NCBI GenBank assembly: GCA_016714895.1
Contig: JADKBV010000004.1
Coordinates: 907,500-971,499 of the forward strand
Direction of reading: 5' to 3'
From: Saprospiraceae bacterium
Lineage (GTDB): Bacteria; Bacteroidota; Bacteroidia; Chitinophagales; Saprospiraceae
DNA: 64,000 bases
In this document: positions 38,648-46,093 of the stretch, piece by piece
How the letters are laid out: each line of letters begins with the position of its first letter
Position numbering within the stretch: position 1 is the stretch's first letter
Program-made: the position numbers and the translations under genes
The notes under the pieces: generated by a model
The model's database searches: none
What the model saw: the letters and a program-made list of their open reading frames with translations, nothing else
Told to the model about the DNA's origin: nothing

Positions 38648-39754
38648 ATGCAGGGTACAGACAAAAATATTCCTCCGGTAAATCCATCCGTCTATCCGCC
38701 GGAGGATGAGATCACTTTAAAAGAAATCATTGAAAAAATCCTTGAATTCTGGTATGAAATCTGGAGTAAAAAGTGGTGGATTATATTGTTTACTATACCA
38801 TTTATCGTTTATTTTGGGTACAAGGCAAAAAATACTCAAATAACCTATTCGGCAAGTTTGACATATACCCTGAATGACGGAAGCGGAAGCGGAGGCGCTC
38901 TTTCTGGAATATTGGGTTCGTTTGGATTGGGAAAAGGAGGTAAAGTCAATCTCGATAAAATTATTGAATTGTCAAAATCCAGAAACATACAGCAAAAAGT
39001 TTTATTCCAAAAGGTGGAGCTGGATACTTTTCCCGGCAAACCGGATTTTATAGCGAATCATATCATTGTTTTATACAAACTGGACGAACTATGGATCAAC
39101 AAAACAAAAGATTGGACCGGATTTCGATTTAAACACGGAAATATATCTGAATTTTCCAAAGAAGAATTGTTTGCTTTTAAAATGCTTTTTGGAAAAATTG
39201 TGGGTGGAAAAAATGTAAAAAACAATATTTTTTCTAACGGCTTTAATGAAGATACCGGAATTTTAACTATTTCATCCGTATTGCCTGACGAACAACTTTC
39301 CATTGAATTTTGTAATCTTGTTTATAAGGAATTGAAAGCTTACTACCTCCTCAATTCTACCAAAGGAAATGTGTCCACATTTGAATTTGCGGAAGCCAAA
39401 AGTGATTCCATTTTCAGAACAATGCAGTCTAAAGAATTTCAACTGGCAAAGTTTAATGATTCCCATCGCAACTTAACTGACCCCGGACTTTTGACACAAA
39501 AAAAGATCATGGAAACAGAATTGTTAAAACTGAAAACCATGTACGCAGAAGTAACTAAAAACCGTGAGTTGGCTGATTTTACCTTGTCAGCAGGAACACC
39601 GGACATTTCCATCATTGACGAACCTATTCCACCTTTGGATCCGAATGCACCATCATTGCTTATAGAACTGATCAAAGGCGCACTTATGGGTGGTTTACTT
39701 GCATTGAGTTTTGTATTAGGAAGAAAAATTGTATTGGATGCGATGAGAAATTGA
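38648..39754 (+). CDS. Wzz-like polysaccharide chain-length/co-polymerase protein
   Basis: 368 residues. Two membrane segments flank a large periplasmic region: TM1 KWWIILFTIPFIVYFGY (residues ~38-56) and TM2 LIKGALMGGLLALSFVLG near the C-terminus, preceded by IDEPIPPLDPNAPSLL, the Pro-rich Wzz motif. The periplasmic part contains a Gly-rich loop (SGSGGALSGILGSFGLGKGG) and helices with Glu/Lys/Gln. No tyrosine-kinase domain. Sets polymer length together with the Wzy-type polymerase further on. Followed by S23 cassette 2. Confidence 0.82.
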   Translation: MQGTDKNIPPVNPSVYPPEDEITLKEIIEKILEFWYEIWSKKWWIILFTIPFIVYFGYKAKNTQITYSASLTYTLNDGSGSGGALSGILGSFGLGKGGKVNLDKIIELSKSRNIQQKVLFQKVELDTFPGKPDFIANHIIVLYKLDELWINKTKDWTGFRFKHGNISEFSKEELFAFKMLFGKIVGGKNVKNNIFSNGFNEDTGILTISSVLPDEQLSIEFCNLVYKELKAYYLLNSTKGNVSTFEFAEAKSDSIFRTMQSKEFQLAKFNDSHRNLTDPGLLTQKKIMETELLKLKTMYAEVTKNRELADFTLSAGTPDISIIDEPIPPLDPNAPSLLIELIKGALMGGLLALSFVLGRKIVLDAMRN

Positions 39755-39762
39755 TAGTAAAT

Positions 39763-40288
39763 AGTTTATAGTTAATAGTTTATTGTTGATACAATATGGT
39801 TAAAAAAAATTACAAAGAATGAAAGAATATAGTTTTGAAAAACTTGAAGTTTGGCAGTTATCCAGAAAATTAACAGGAAAAATTTATACTTTGACATCTC
39901 ATTTTCCGGAATCAGAAAGATTCGGGATGACAAATCAAATAAGAAGAGCCGGAATATCAATAACTTCAAATATTGCGGAATGAACTTCAAGAAATTCATT
40001 TAAAGAAAAAATCAGATTTATTGAAATTTCATATTCAAGTCTGATGGAAGTTTTAAATTGTCTTATTATTTGTAATGATTTTGAATGGATACCTCAAAAT
40101 GAATTTGAACAATTGAGAAATGAAATTGACATAATTGCAAATAAATTAAGTGCGCTGAGAAAATCATTTAAAGAACAAGCTAACTAAATAGTATGGAATT
40201 ATCTGGTTTCAGGGTCTGGTTTATTGAATCTTAATTTAAATAAATATACAATCAATTTTCAACTTTCAATATAACTAAACTATAAACT
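39763..40288 (+). repeat. Inverted-repeat-bounded S23 cassette 2
   Basis: Left arm agtttatagtt (39763-39773) is exactly complementary to aactataaact (40278-40288), with looser complementarity inside (tagtt and attg words). The S23 pseudogene lies between. The left arm begins nine bases after the Wzz-like stop, and the right arm ends 30 bp before the WbpD-like start. Confidence 0.45.
39819..40187 (+). pseudogene. Four-helix-bundle protein, S23/IVS family (copy 2), in-frame stop
   Basis: 122 codons with a single TGA at 39981-39983 where the family has Gly (NIAEG in copies 1 and 4; here NIAE-stop-TSRNS). Otherwise the frame is intact: MKEYSFEKLEVWQLSRKLTG, FGMTNQIRRAGISITSNIAE, then FIEISYSSLMEVLNCLI and ANKLSALRKSFKEQAN. 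A one-base G-to-T change explains the stop; it could be a real mutation or an error. Confidence 0.75.
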
Positions 40289-40318
40289 TTTAACCTTAAA
40301 CAAAAATATTTTCAACTT

Positions 40319-40924
40319 TTGCCTTCCTTTTTCAAACACGAATCTTCTTACGTTGACGATAATTGCACCATCGGAGACGATACAAAAATATGGCATTTCT
40401 GTCATATAATGACGGGCTCCGTGATTGGCAAAAATTGTAATATCGGCCAAAATGTTGTGGTTTCACCGGGGGTGGTTTTAGGAGATAATGTCAAGGTTCA
40501 GAATAATGTATCTATCTATACCGGAGTGATTTGTGAAGATGATGTTTTTTTGGGACCTTCCTGTGTTTTTACCAATGTGATCAATCCACGGAGTGCAGTC
40601 AACCGAAAAAATGAATATCAAAAAACCACGGTAGGCAAAGGAGCGAGTATTGGTGCCAATGCTACCATTGTCTGCGGAAATGATATCGGAAAATATGCTT
40701 TTATCGGAGCCGGTGCTGTAGTGACCAGGATGGTGCCGGATTATGCGTTGATCGTCGGAAACCCGGGAAAACAGATAGGTTGGATGAGTGAATACGGCCA
40801 ACGTCTGCATTTTGATGAAAATGGAATGGCAGTTTGTTCTGAAAGCGGAGAATCATATGAACTGAAAGATGGAAAGGTCAAAAAGAATAACCCAGGAACA
40901 AAGAAACACGAAGGAAGATTTTGA
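40319..40924 (+). CDS. UDP-sugar N-acetyltransferase, WbpD/WlbB-like
   Basis: 201 residues, left-handed beta-helix (hexapeptide repeat) acyltransferase. FKHESSYVDDNCTIGDDTKIWHFCHI, the SVIGKNCNIGQNVVV repeats, DDVFLGPSCVFTNVINPRS, GASIGANATIVCGNDIG, and VGNPGKQIGWMSEYGQRL are strongly WbpD-like. It would acetylate the 3-amino group of UDP-GlcNAc3NA using acetyl-CoA. The start appears to be TTG at 40319; no ATG is in frame upstream, so a start-codon error is possible. It directly follows S23 cassette 2 and precedes the wbpB-like remnant. Confidence 0.87.
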   Translation: MPSFFKHESSYVDDNCTIGDDTKIWHFCHIMTGSVIGKNCNIGQNVVVSPGVVLGDNVKVQNNVSIYTGVICEDDVFLGPSCVFTNVINPRSAVNRKNEYQKTTVGKGASIGANATIVCGNDIGKYAFIGAGAVVTRMVPDYALIVGNPGKQIGWMSEYGQRLHFDENGMAVCSESGESYELKDGKVKKNNPGTKKHEGRF

Positions 40925-41101
40925 GGTCAGAGTATGGTTCAAAACTAATTCCAATTATTACATTTGAAGATAAAGGTTTTGAATTGGTTGCAAAGTGTGG
41001 TTGGCTAGTCGATTGGGAAGCTTAAACCTCCCTCAAAAACCGAGAAACTTTGAACTAGTGATTTGAGTGCTAAAAAAGTACCAAGATCATTAAAGTATAT
41101 A

Positions 41102-41680
41102 ATGAAAAATCGACTTATATTTGTTTTTCCGAAACGGGTAGGGGGCCCAATGTTGGGCGTGATGGACAGTTATTTTCCATCGGCAGCTTTTTTTACTGAA
41201 TTTGAACGTTTTGACCGACATCTTGAAAAGTTAAAACGGAGTGAAGGTGGATTGGGGCACTCGTTTTGGCCCGGTATGGAGCTGATGTCACGCGAAACCC
41301 ATGGTATTAACCGACCCTTTACAAGAGATGGAAAGAAAGTAAAATTTACTTGAAAAAGATTGATAACGCCTGATGAACAAAATTTGATATCGATCTGACC
41401 ATATTACGGGGAAGGGGGGCACGCCACCAGGCCATTTTTTGACATGCTGCTGGATTTTGGGTCCGAGATTCAGAATATTAGCCCCTCACTTTTGCCGGGC
41501 GCCGGTTGGATAAAGCAAAAGTTTTGGTTTTTGAGTAAGACAACACGGCTTTTATGCTGTCAGGTTTGGGGTGAAGAAGTAAGACCTTCTAAATCGTGCA
41601 TCCACCCGGTTGGTTTAACAGGAGACTATCATCCTTTTTGTAATTTGGAATTGAAAAAGCATCCATTTCAAAGAATGTAA
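41102..41680 (+). pseudogene. Remnant of a WbpB-like Gfo/Idh/MocA oxidoreductase
   Basis: Scattered pieces match UDP-N-acetyl-2-amino-2-deoxyglucuronate 3-dehydrogenase (WbpB/WlbA): GVMDSYFPSAAFFTEFERFD and RHLEKLKR in one frame (41155-41240), a DIDLT-like stretch near 41383-41397, FFDMLL near 41429-41450, and a final part resembling GYLE...RVRWFLS near 41503-41540. Frames change repeatedly and large parts are missing: the N-terminal Rossmann motif is not readable, and about 30 residues are lost before FFDML. Total span ~580 bp against ~950 for an intact gene. Located where the pathway needs it, after wbpD. The 180 bp upstream (40925-41101) hold a 33-codon open stretch of unknown origin. Confidence 0.65.
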
Positions 41681-41681
41681 A

Positions 41682-42073
41682 ATTTGTTTGAATTGTCTGA
41701 TTTGTTAAAATTGTAGCAAAGCGGGGATAAAAATTTAATTTTGAAAAGTTAGAAATCTGGAACCTTGCTATTGAATTAGCATTAACAGTTTATAACCTGA
41801 CAAAAAAATTCCCTGAAGATGAAAGGAAAGAATGAGAAGACAGTGCAATCAGGTAAAGATAGGAAACGTTTTTTGCAAATTTCATTTGGCTCTTCAATAG
41901 AGGTGTTAAATTTTCTAATTTTGGTTTATAAATTGAATTACATCACAGAAGAAGAATATTCAGAGGTTAGGAATCAAACCCAGGAACTTACCAATAAAAT
42001 CAATGCATTTTATAAATCGTTACCAGGTTAAATTTTTTTCTTTAATGTAACAAATTATACAATTCAAACAAAT
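41682..42073 (+). repeat. Inverted-repeat-bounded S23 cassette 3
   Basis: Left arm atttgtttgaattgt (41682-41696) is exactly complementary to acaattcaaacaaat (42059-42073). Extending inward gives arms of 26 bp (41682-41707 and 42048-42073) with 24 matches. The remnant S23 gene lies between, and rmlA starts 20 bp after the right arm. Confidence 0.65.
41731..42031 (+). pseudogene. Four-helix-bundle protein, S23/IVS family (copy 3), deleted
   Basis: N-terminal part KFNFEKLEIWNLAIELAL then YNLTKKFPED runs into a stop at 41833; the C-terminal part resumes in another frame with RFLQISFGSSIEVLNFLI and TEEEYSEVRNQTQELTNKIN to 42031. About 30 codons around the conserved RRA...NIAEG segment are missing, and no ATG is readable at the start. 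Decayed copy, or a consensus with errors. Confidence 0.7.
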
Positions 42074-42093
42074 CCAACAAATTATACAACCCA

Positions 42094-42960
42094 ATGAAAG
42101 GTATTATACTCGCCGGCGGCTCCGGCACACGACTTTATCCGATTACAAAAGCCATCAGTAAACAATTGATGCCGATATACGACAAACCGATGATTTATTA
42201 TCCTTTGTCGATATTGATGCTTTCAGGTATCAAAGATGTGCTGATTATCACCACTCCGGAGGATCAGGCCGGATTTATACGCCTTTTGGGTGACGGAAGC
42301 GAACTCGGATGTCATTTTTCATATGCGGTTCAGGAAGTTCCCAACGGATTGGCACAGGCATTTGTCATTGGAGCTGATTTTGTCGGAAACGACACTTCCT
42401 GTCTCGTCCTGGGCGATAATATATTTTACGGATCAGGGCTGAGCAGGCTTTTGCAGGACAGTGCCATGATAAATGATGGAGCGAGAGTTTTTGCCTATCA
42501 TGTCAATGATCCCGAACGATATGGCGTGGTGGAATTTGATGAAAACAAAAAAGCCATTTCCATAGAAGAAAAACCCTCACAACCAAAAACAGATTTTGCT
42601 GTTCCGGGTTTGTATTATTACGACAATAATGTGGTGGATATAGCCAAAAACATACAACCTTCAGCCCGCGGAGAATATGAAATTACCACGGTAAATCAAT
42701 ATTATCTCGATCAGGGCAAACTGTCTGTTGGTATCATGGACAGAGGAATCGCCTGGTTGGATACCGGTACATTTGATTCTTTACATGATGCATCAGAATT
42801 TGTCCGGGTGATCGAAAAACGACAAGGATATAAAATCGGTTGTATCGAAGAGATTGCCTGGAGAATGGGTTTTATTGATGCCGGCCAATTAGAAAAACTG
42901 GCTTCACCGCTTCTGAAAAGCGGATACGGTGAATATCTCATCAAAATATTAAAAAAATAG
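42094..42960 (+). CDS. rmlA: Glucose-1-phosphate thymidylyltransferase
   Basis: 288 residues. Makes dTDP-glucose from glucose-1-phosphate and dTTP. Visible: MKGIILAGGSGTRLYPITKA nucleotide-binding loop, SKQLMPIYDKPMIYYPLS, EVPNGLAQAF, VLGDNIFYG, YGVVEFDENKKAISIEEKP, and GIAWLDTGTFDSLHDASEFV. Complete. Feeds rfbB at 36.8 kb. It follows cassette 3 closely and is two bases ahead of ribA. Confidence 0.95.
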   Translation: MKGIILAGGSGTRLYPITKAISKQLMPIYDKPMIYYPLSILMLSGIKDVLIITTPEDQAGFIRLLGDGSELGCHFSYAVQEVPNGLAQAFVIGADFVGNDTSCLVLGDNIFYGSGLSRLLQDSAMINDGARVFAYHVNDPERYGVVEFDENKKAISIEEKPSQPKTDFAVPGLYYYDNNVVDIAKNIQPSARGEYEITTVNQYYLDQGKLSVGIMDRGIAWLDTGTFDSLHDASEFVRVIEKRQGYKIGCIEEIAWRMGFIDAGQLEKLASPLLKSGYGEYLIKILKK

Positions 42961-42962
42961 AA

Positions 42963-43559
42963 GTGGCAGACATCATATTACAGGGCGAAGCCAACATTCC
43001 GACCAAATACGGTGAATTCCGGATGCGGGCTTATTCCTGTTCGGAGACAGATTATGTTCCGACCATTGTTTTGCTCAATGACCGCACCAAACTGGACAAA
43101 CCCGTTCACGTAAGGATCCACAGCGAATGTATCACCGGAGATTTGTTCGGGAGTATGAAGTGTGAGTGCGGCGAACAGCTCGACCTCTCGATGAAAATCA
43201 TCAGTGAAGAAGGCGGCCTCATCATCTACCTTCGTCAGGAAGGCAGAGGTATCGGTATCATCAACAAACTTCATGCTTACCGTCAGCAGGAAAAAGGTTT
43301 GGATACTATCGAAGCCAATAAAATCCTGGGGTTTGAAATCGATTCCCGAAGGTATGACACAGCGATCAATATTCTCAAACAACTGAACATCCGCAACATC
43401 ATTTTACTGACCAACAATCCCGAAAAACTCAGCGCACTTCAAGAAGCCGGCTTTGAATCGGTAGAAAGAAAGTCTTTGATCATCACGCCCAAAAAAGAAA
43501 ACAAAGGTTATCTCAAAACCAAAAAGGACAAAATGGGCCACGACGTGGAAGTCGAGTAG
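42963..43559 (+). CDS. ribA: GTP cyclohydrolase II
   Basis: 198 residues. Opens the imidazole ring of GTP in riboflavin synthesis. Visible: HSECITGDLFGSMKCECGEQL with three zinc Cys, YLRQEGRGIGIINKLHAY, LTNNPEKLSALQEAGF. GTG start at 42963, two bases after rmlA. It stands alone without the RibB half that is often fused. GC is a little higher than that of the flanking genes. An unusual neighbour for sugar genes: possibly a second copy or a passenger. Confidence 0.9.
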   Translation: MADIILQGEANIPTKYGEFRMRAYSCSETDYVPTIVLLNDRTKLDKPVHVRIHSECITGDLFGSMKCECGEQLDLSMKIISEEGGLIIYLRQEGRGIGIINKLHAYRQQEKGLDTIEANKILGFEIDSRRYDTAINILKQLNIRNIILLTNNPEKLSALQEAGFESVERKSLIITPKKENKGYLKTKKDKMGHDVEVE

Positions 43560-43652
43560 TTTGGTTTTAATATTTTAGTCTTTCTGTAAAAAATCTTTAT
43601 TAAACATAAACTCCTGAGGAACTAACTTTTTCTTAAGTTTGTTATTTAAAGA

Positions 43653-43862
43653 ATGCCAAAATACATGGAAATAAAAGTGAGTTTTACATTTTGGGTAGAA
43701 TCTGACGGTAAATATATCGGCTACCTGAATGATTATCCTGACCATTGGACACAAGGCGTCAACCTTCAGGATTTAAAAGAACATTTATTAGATTTATACC
43801 ATTTATTCACAAAAGAACCCATCATAGGTATTAAAAAAGTTGAGCAACTCATCGTTTCATGA
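43653..43862 (+). CDS. hicB: HicB-like antitoxin
   Basis: 69 residues. Partial RNase-H-like HicB fold: IKVSFTFWVESDGKYIGYLNDYPDHWTQG split over two strands, NLQDLKEHLLDLYHLF helix. No C-terminal DNA-binding domain is present, so autoregulation may be by another route. The stop overlaps the hicA ATG (ATGA), so the order is antitoxin first, then toxin. Confidence 0.72.
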   Translation: MPKYMEIKVSFTFWVESDGKYIGYLNDYPDHWTQGVNLQDLKEHLLDLYHLFTKEPIIGIKKVEQLIVS

Positions 43863-44032
43863 AACGAAAAGATTTGATAAAAATTCTACTTGCTCATCAT
43901 TGTGTTTTGATAAGAAATGGTGGAAAACATGATATTTATCACAACCCTGAAAAGGGCACCACTCAACCAGTACCGAGGCACAATGAAATCAATGAAATTT
44001 TGGCAAAAAAAATTATAAAAGATCTTACATAA
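43859..44032 (+). CDS. hicA: HicA-like toxin (mRNA interferase)
   Basis: 57 residues, double-stranded-RNA-binding-like fold. MKRKDLIKILLAHHCVLIRN, then GGKHDIYHNPEKGTTQPVPRH with the catalytic His, then NEINEILAKKIIKDL: a complete HicA. Overlaps hicB by four bases. The pair lies inside the sugar operon between ribA and the WbpO-like dehydrogenase. The 154 bp after it contain no gene. Confidence 0.8.
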   Translation: MKRKDLIKILLAHHCVLIRNGGKHDIYHNPEKGTTQPVPRHNEINEILAKKIIKDLT

Positions 44033-44186
44033 ACTTTCCTTTTTAAACCACAACATTTTTAGAAAATTACAGGCACAAGGGTATATGTCTGAGAGACCTG
44101 ATTTTGGGATCGTTTAACATCATTAAAAATAACCTGTCAGGATACATGTCATGAACAGGAATAAATAACATATATATACATTATTT

Positions 44187-45470
44187 ATGCAACATAAAAT
44201 AGCCATCATCGGACTGGGGTATGTGGGATTGCCTTTAGCGGTTGAATTTGCTAAAAAATATCCCGTCATTGGGTTTGATATCAATCAGAAACGAATCGAT
44301 GAATTGAATCAGGGCAAAGATTTTACCCTCGAAGTTGAAGATGATCTTCTCAGGGAAGTTTTGGCTTCGTCAAAAGATTTTGATCAGGATGGGTTGTTTG
44401 TCACTACAAATCTTGATGACCTTCATGTTTGTAATACCTTCATCGTGACAGTTCCCACGCCTACCGACAAAAACAACAGACCTGTACTTACGCCACTCTA
44501 TAAAGCAAGTGAATCCGTTGGAAAAGTCTTAAAAAAAGGGGATTATGTCATTTATGAATCCACCGTTTATCCCGGTGTAACAGAAGACGAATGTGTGCCG
44601 GTATTGGAAAAAATGTCCGGATTAAAGATGAACGAAGACTTTTTTGTCGGTTATAGTCCGGAACGTATCAATCCCGGTGACAAAGAACATACCGTATCCA
44701 AAATATTGAAGGTAACTTCCGGATCAACCCCGGAAGCAGCAACTGTCATTGACCAATTGTATAATTCTGTGATCACTGCCGGCACGTTTAAAGCTGCTTC
44801 CATTAAAGTAGCGGAAGCAGCTAAAGTGATTGAAAACAGTCAGCGCGATATCAATATTGCCTTTGTCAACGAACTATCAAAAATTTTCAACCGCTTAGGT
44901 ATCGATACCCATGAAGTATTGGAAGCGGCAGGAACAAAGTGGAATTTCCTTCCGTTTAAACCCGGGCTTGTAGGTGGACATTGTATCGGTGTGGACCCAT
45001 ACTATTTGGCCCAAAAAGCACAGGAAGTGGGATATCATCCTGAAATCATTCTGGCCGGTCGAAGGCTCAATGACAGCATGGGTCAACACGTCGCCACAGA
45101 AGTGATTAAACTTATGGTCAAAAAAGATATACCTGTCAAAGGAAGCAATATCCTGATGCTTGGCATTACTTTCAAAGAAAATTGTCCTGATATCAGAAAT
45201 ACCCGTGCCATTGATATCTATCACGAATTAAAAACATACGACCTGAATTTGGATGTCTATGACCCATGGGCAAATACAGAAGAAGTATACCATGAATATG
45301 GTATACATTCTCAAACCTCGCTTTCAGACAAACAATATGATGCGATCATTCTGGCAGTTTCTCACAAAACTTTTGGTAGTTTGCAAATGGAAGCACTTAA
45401 AAAATCAAAATGTGTTGTGTATGACGTGAAGGCGTTTTTGCCAAAGGAATTGGTAGATGGAAGACTATGA
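44187..45470 (+). CDS. UDP-N-acetylhexosamine 6-dehydrogenase, WbpO/TviB type
   Basis: 427 residues. IAIIGLGYVGLPLAVEFAKK, TVPTPTDKNNRPVLTPL, YESTVYPGVTEDECVPVLE, GYSPERINPGDKEH, then AAKVIENSQRDINIAFVNEL, GLVGGHCIGVDPYYLA with the catalytic Cys, and GITFKENCPDIRNTRAIDI. This is the TviB/WbpO group (UDP-GlcNAc or UDP-GalNAc to the uronate) rather than UDP-glucose dehydrogenase. It supplies UDP-GlcNAcA for the WbpB/E/D/I steps and for the TviC-like epimerase. Followed by S23 cassette 4. Confidence 0.9.
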   Translation: MQHKIAIIGLGYVGLPLAVEFAKKYPVIGFDINQKRIDELNQGKDFTLEVEDDLLREVLASSKDFDQDGLFVTTNLDDLHVCNTFIVTVPTPTDKNNRPVLTPLYKASESVGKVLKKGDYVIYESTVYPGVTEDECVPVLEKMSGLKMNEDFFVGYSPERINPGDKEHTVSKILKVTSGSTPEAATVIDQLYNSVITAGTFKAASIKVAEAAKVIENSQRDINIAFVNELSKIFNRLGIDTHEVLEAAGTKWNFLPFKPGLVGGHCIGVDPYYLAQKAQEVGYHPEIILAGRRLNDSMGQHVATEVIKLMVKKDIPVKGSNILMLGITFKENCPDIRNTRAIDIYHELKTYDLNLDVYDPWANTEEVYHEYGIHSQTSLSDKQYDAIILAVSHKTFGSLQMEALKKSKCVVYDVKAFLPKELVDGRL

Positions 45471-45472
45471 TA

Positions 45473-46093
45473 GGTATTGTGGTATTATGGTTTTTTGGTA
45501 ATATGGAAAGTAAAAAATTTCATTATAATATCCCTGGTATTATGGTTTTTTGGTAACATGGAAAGTAAAATTTTTCAATATATTGCAAGCAGTAATATTA
45601 AAGAAAAATGAGTTACAGATCCTGGTTAGAAAAATAAAACCACAAAACCCCAACACCAAAAAACCTTTCTCATGGGAGATTTTAGAAAATTAAAAGTCTG
45701 GGAGAAATCAAAAGACCTTGCAGTCAGGATTTATAAATTAACCAATAAAGGACACTTTACTAAGGACTTTAGGTTCAGAGATCAAATCCGGGCAGCGGCA
45801 ATTTCGATTCCTTCTAATATTGCTGAAGGAGACGAATTAAAAACCAATAATCAGAGCATTCAATTTTTTTTCATTGCAAAGGGTTCTTCCGCTGAAATTA
45901 TAACCCAACTTATAATAGCATTTGAAATTGATTATGTTACTAAAGAAGATTATGATTATTTTATCACTGAATATGAACATGTTTCTCATATGTTGGCTAA
46001 ATTGATTGGAGCCAGAAAATAATTTATTAATACCAAAGTACATGGCAAACTCCAAAGGACTATTTCACCAAAACACCAAAACACCAAAACACC
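45473..46093 (+). repeat. Inverted-repeat-bounded S23 cassette 4 with reiterated arms
   Basis: A G/T-rich left arm at 45473-45506 (ggtattgtggtattatgg and onward) is complementary to an A/C-rich right arm at 46060-46093 (tandem caccaaaa units); 26 of 34 positions pair. Part of the left arm is repeated directly at 45481 and 45536 (period 55, more than 35 bp nearly identical). Another A/C-rich segment (45636-45665) precedes the S23 ATG and could pair with either left arm. Confidence 0.6.
45672..46022 (+). CDS. Four-helix-bundle protein, S23/IVS family (copy 4)
   Basis: 116 residues, intact. MGDFRKLKVWEKSKDLAVRI, FRDQIRAAAISIPSNIAEGD, FFIAKGSSAEIITQLIIAFE, and a C-terminal EHVSHMLAKLIGARK. More diverged from copies 1-3 than those are from each other, so it was probably acquired separately. 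It sits between the WbpO-like dehydrogenase and the TviC-like epimerase. Confidence 0.87.
   Translation: MGDFRKLKVWEKSKDLAVRIYKLTNKGHFTKDFRFRDQIRAAAISIPSNIAEGDELKTNNQSIQFFFIAKGSSAEIITQLIIAFEIDYVTKEDYDYFITEYEHVSHMLAKLIGARK

Noticed and set aside
40921..41022. 33-codon open stretch after the WbpD-like gene (containing FEDKGFELVAKCGWLVDWEA)
   Set aside because: Too short and not recognised; overlaps the wbpD stop and lies in a low-quality stretch, so not called as a gene.
33185..46022. Diversity-generating retroelement, because the S23 family is related to the Avd accessory protein
   Set aside because: No reverse transcriptase and no template/variable repeat pair is present anywhere in the window; the S23 genes sit between sugar genes.
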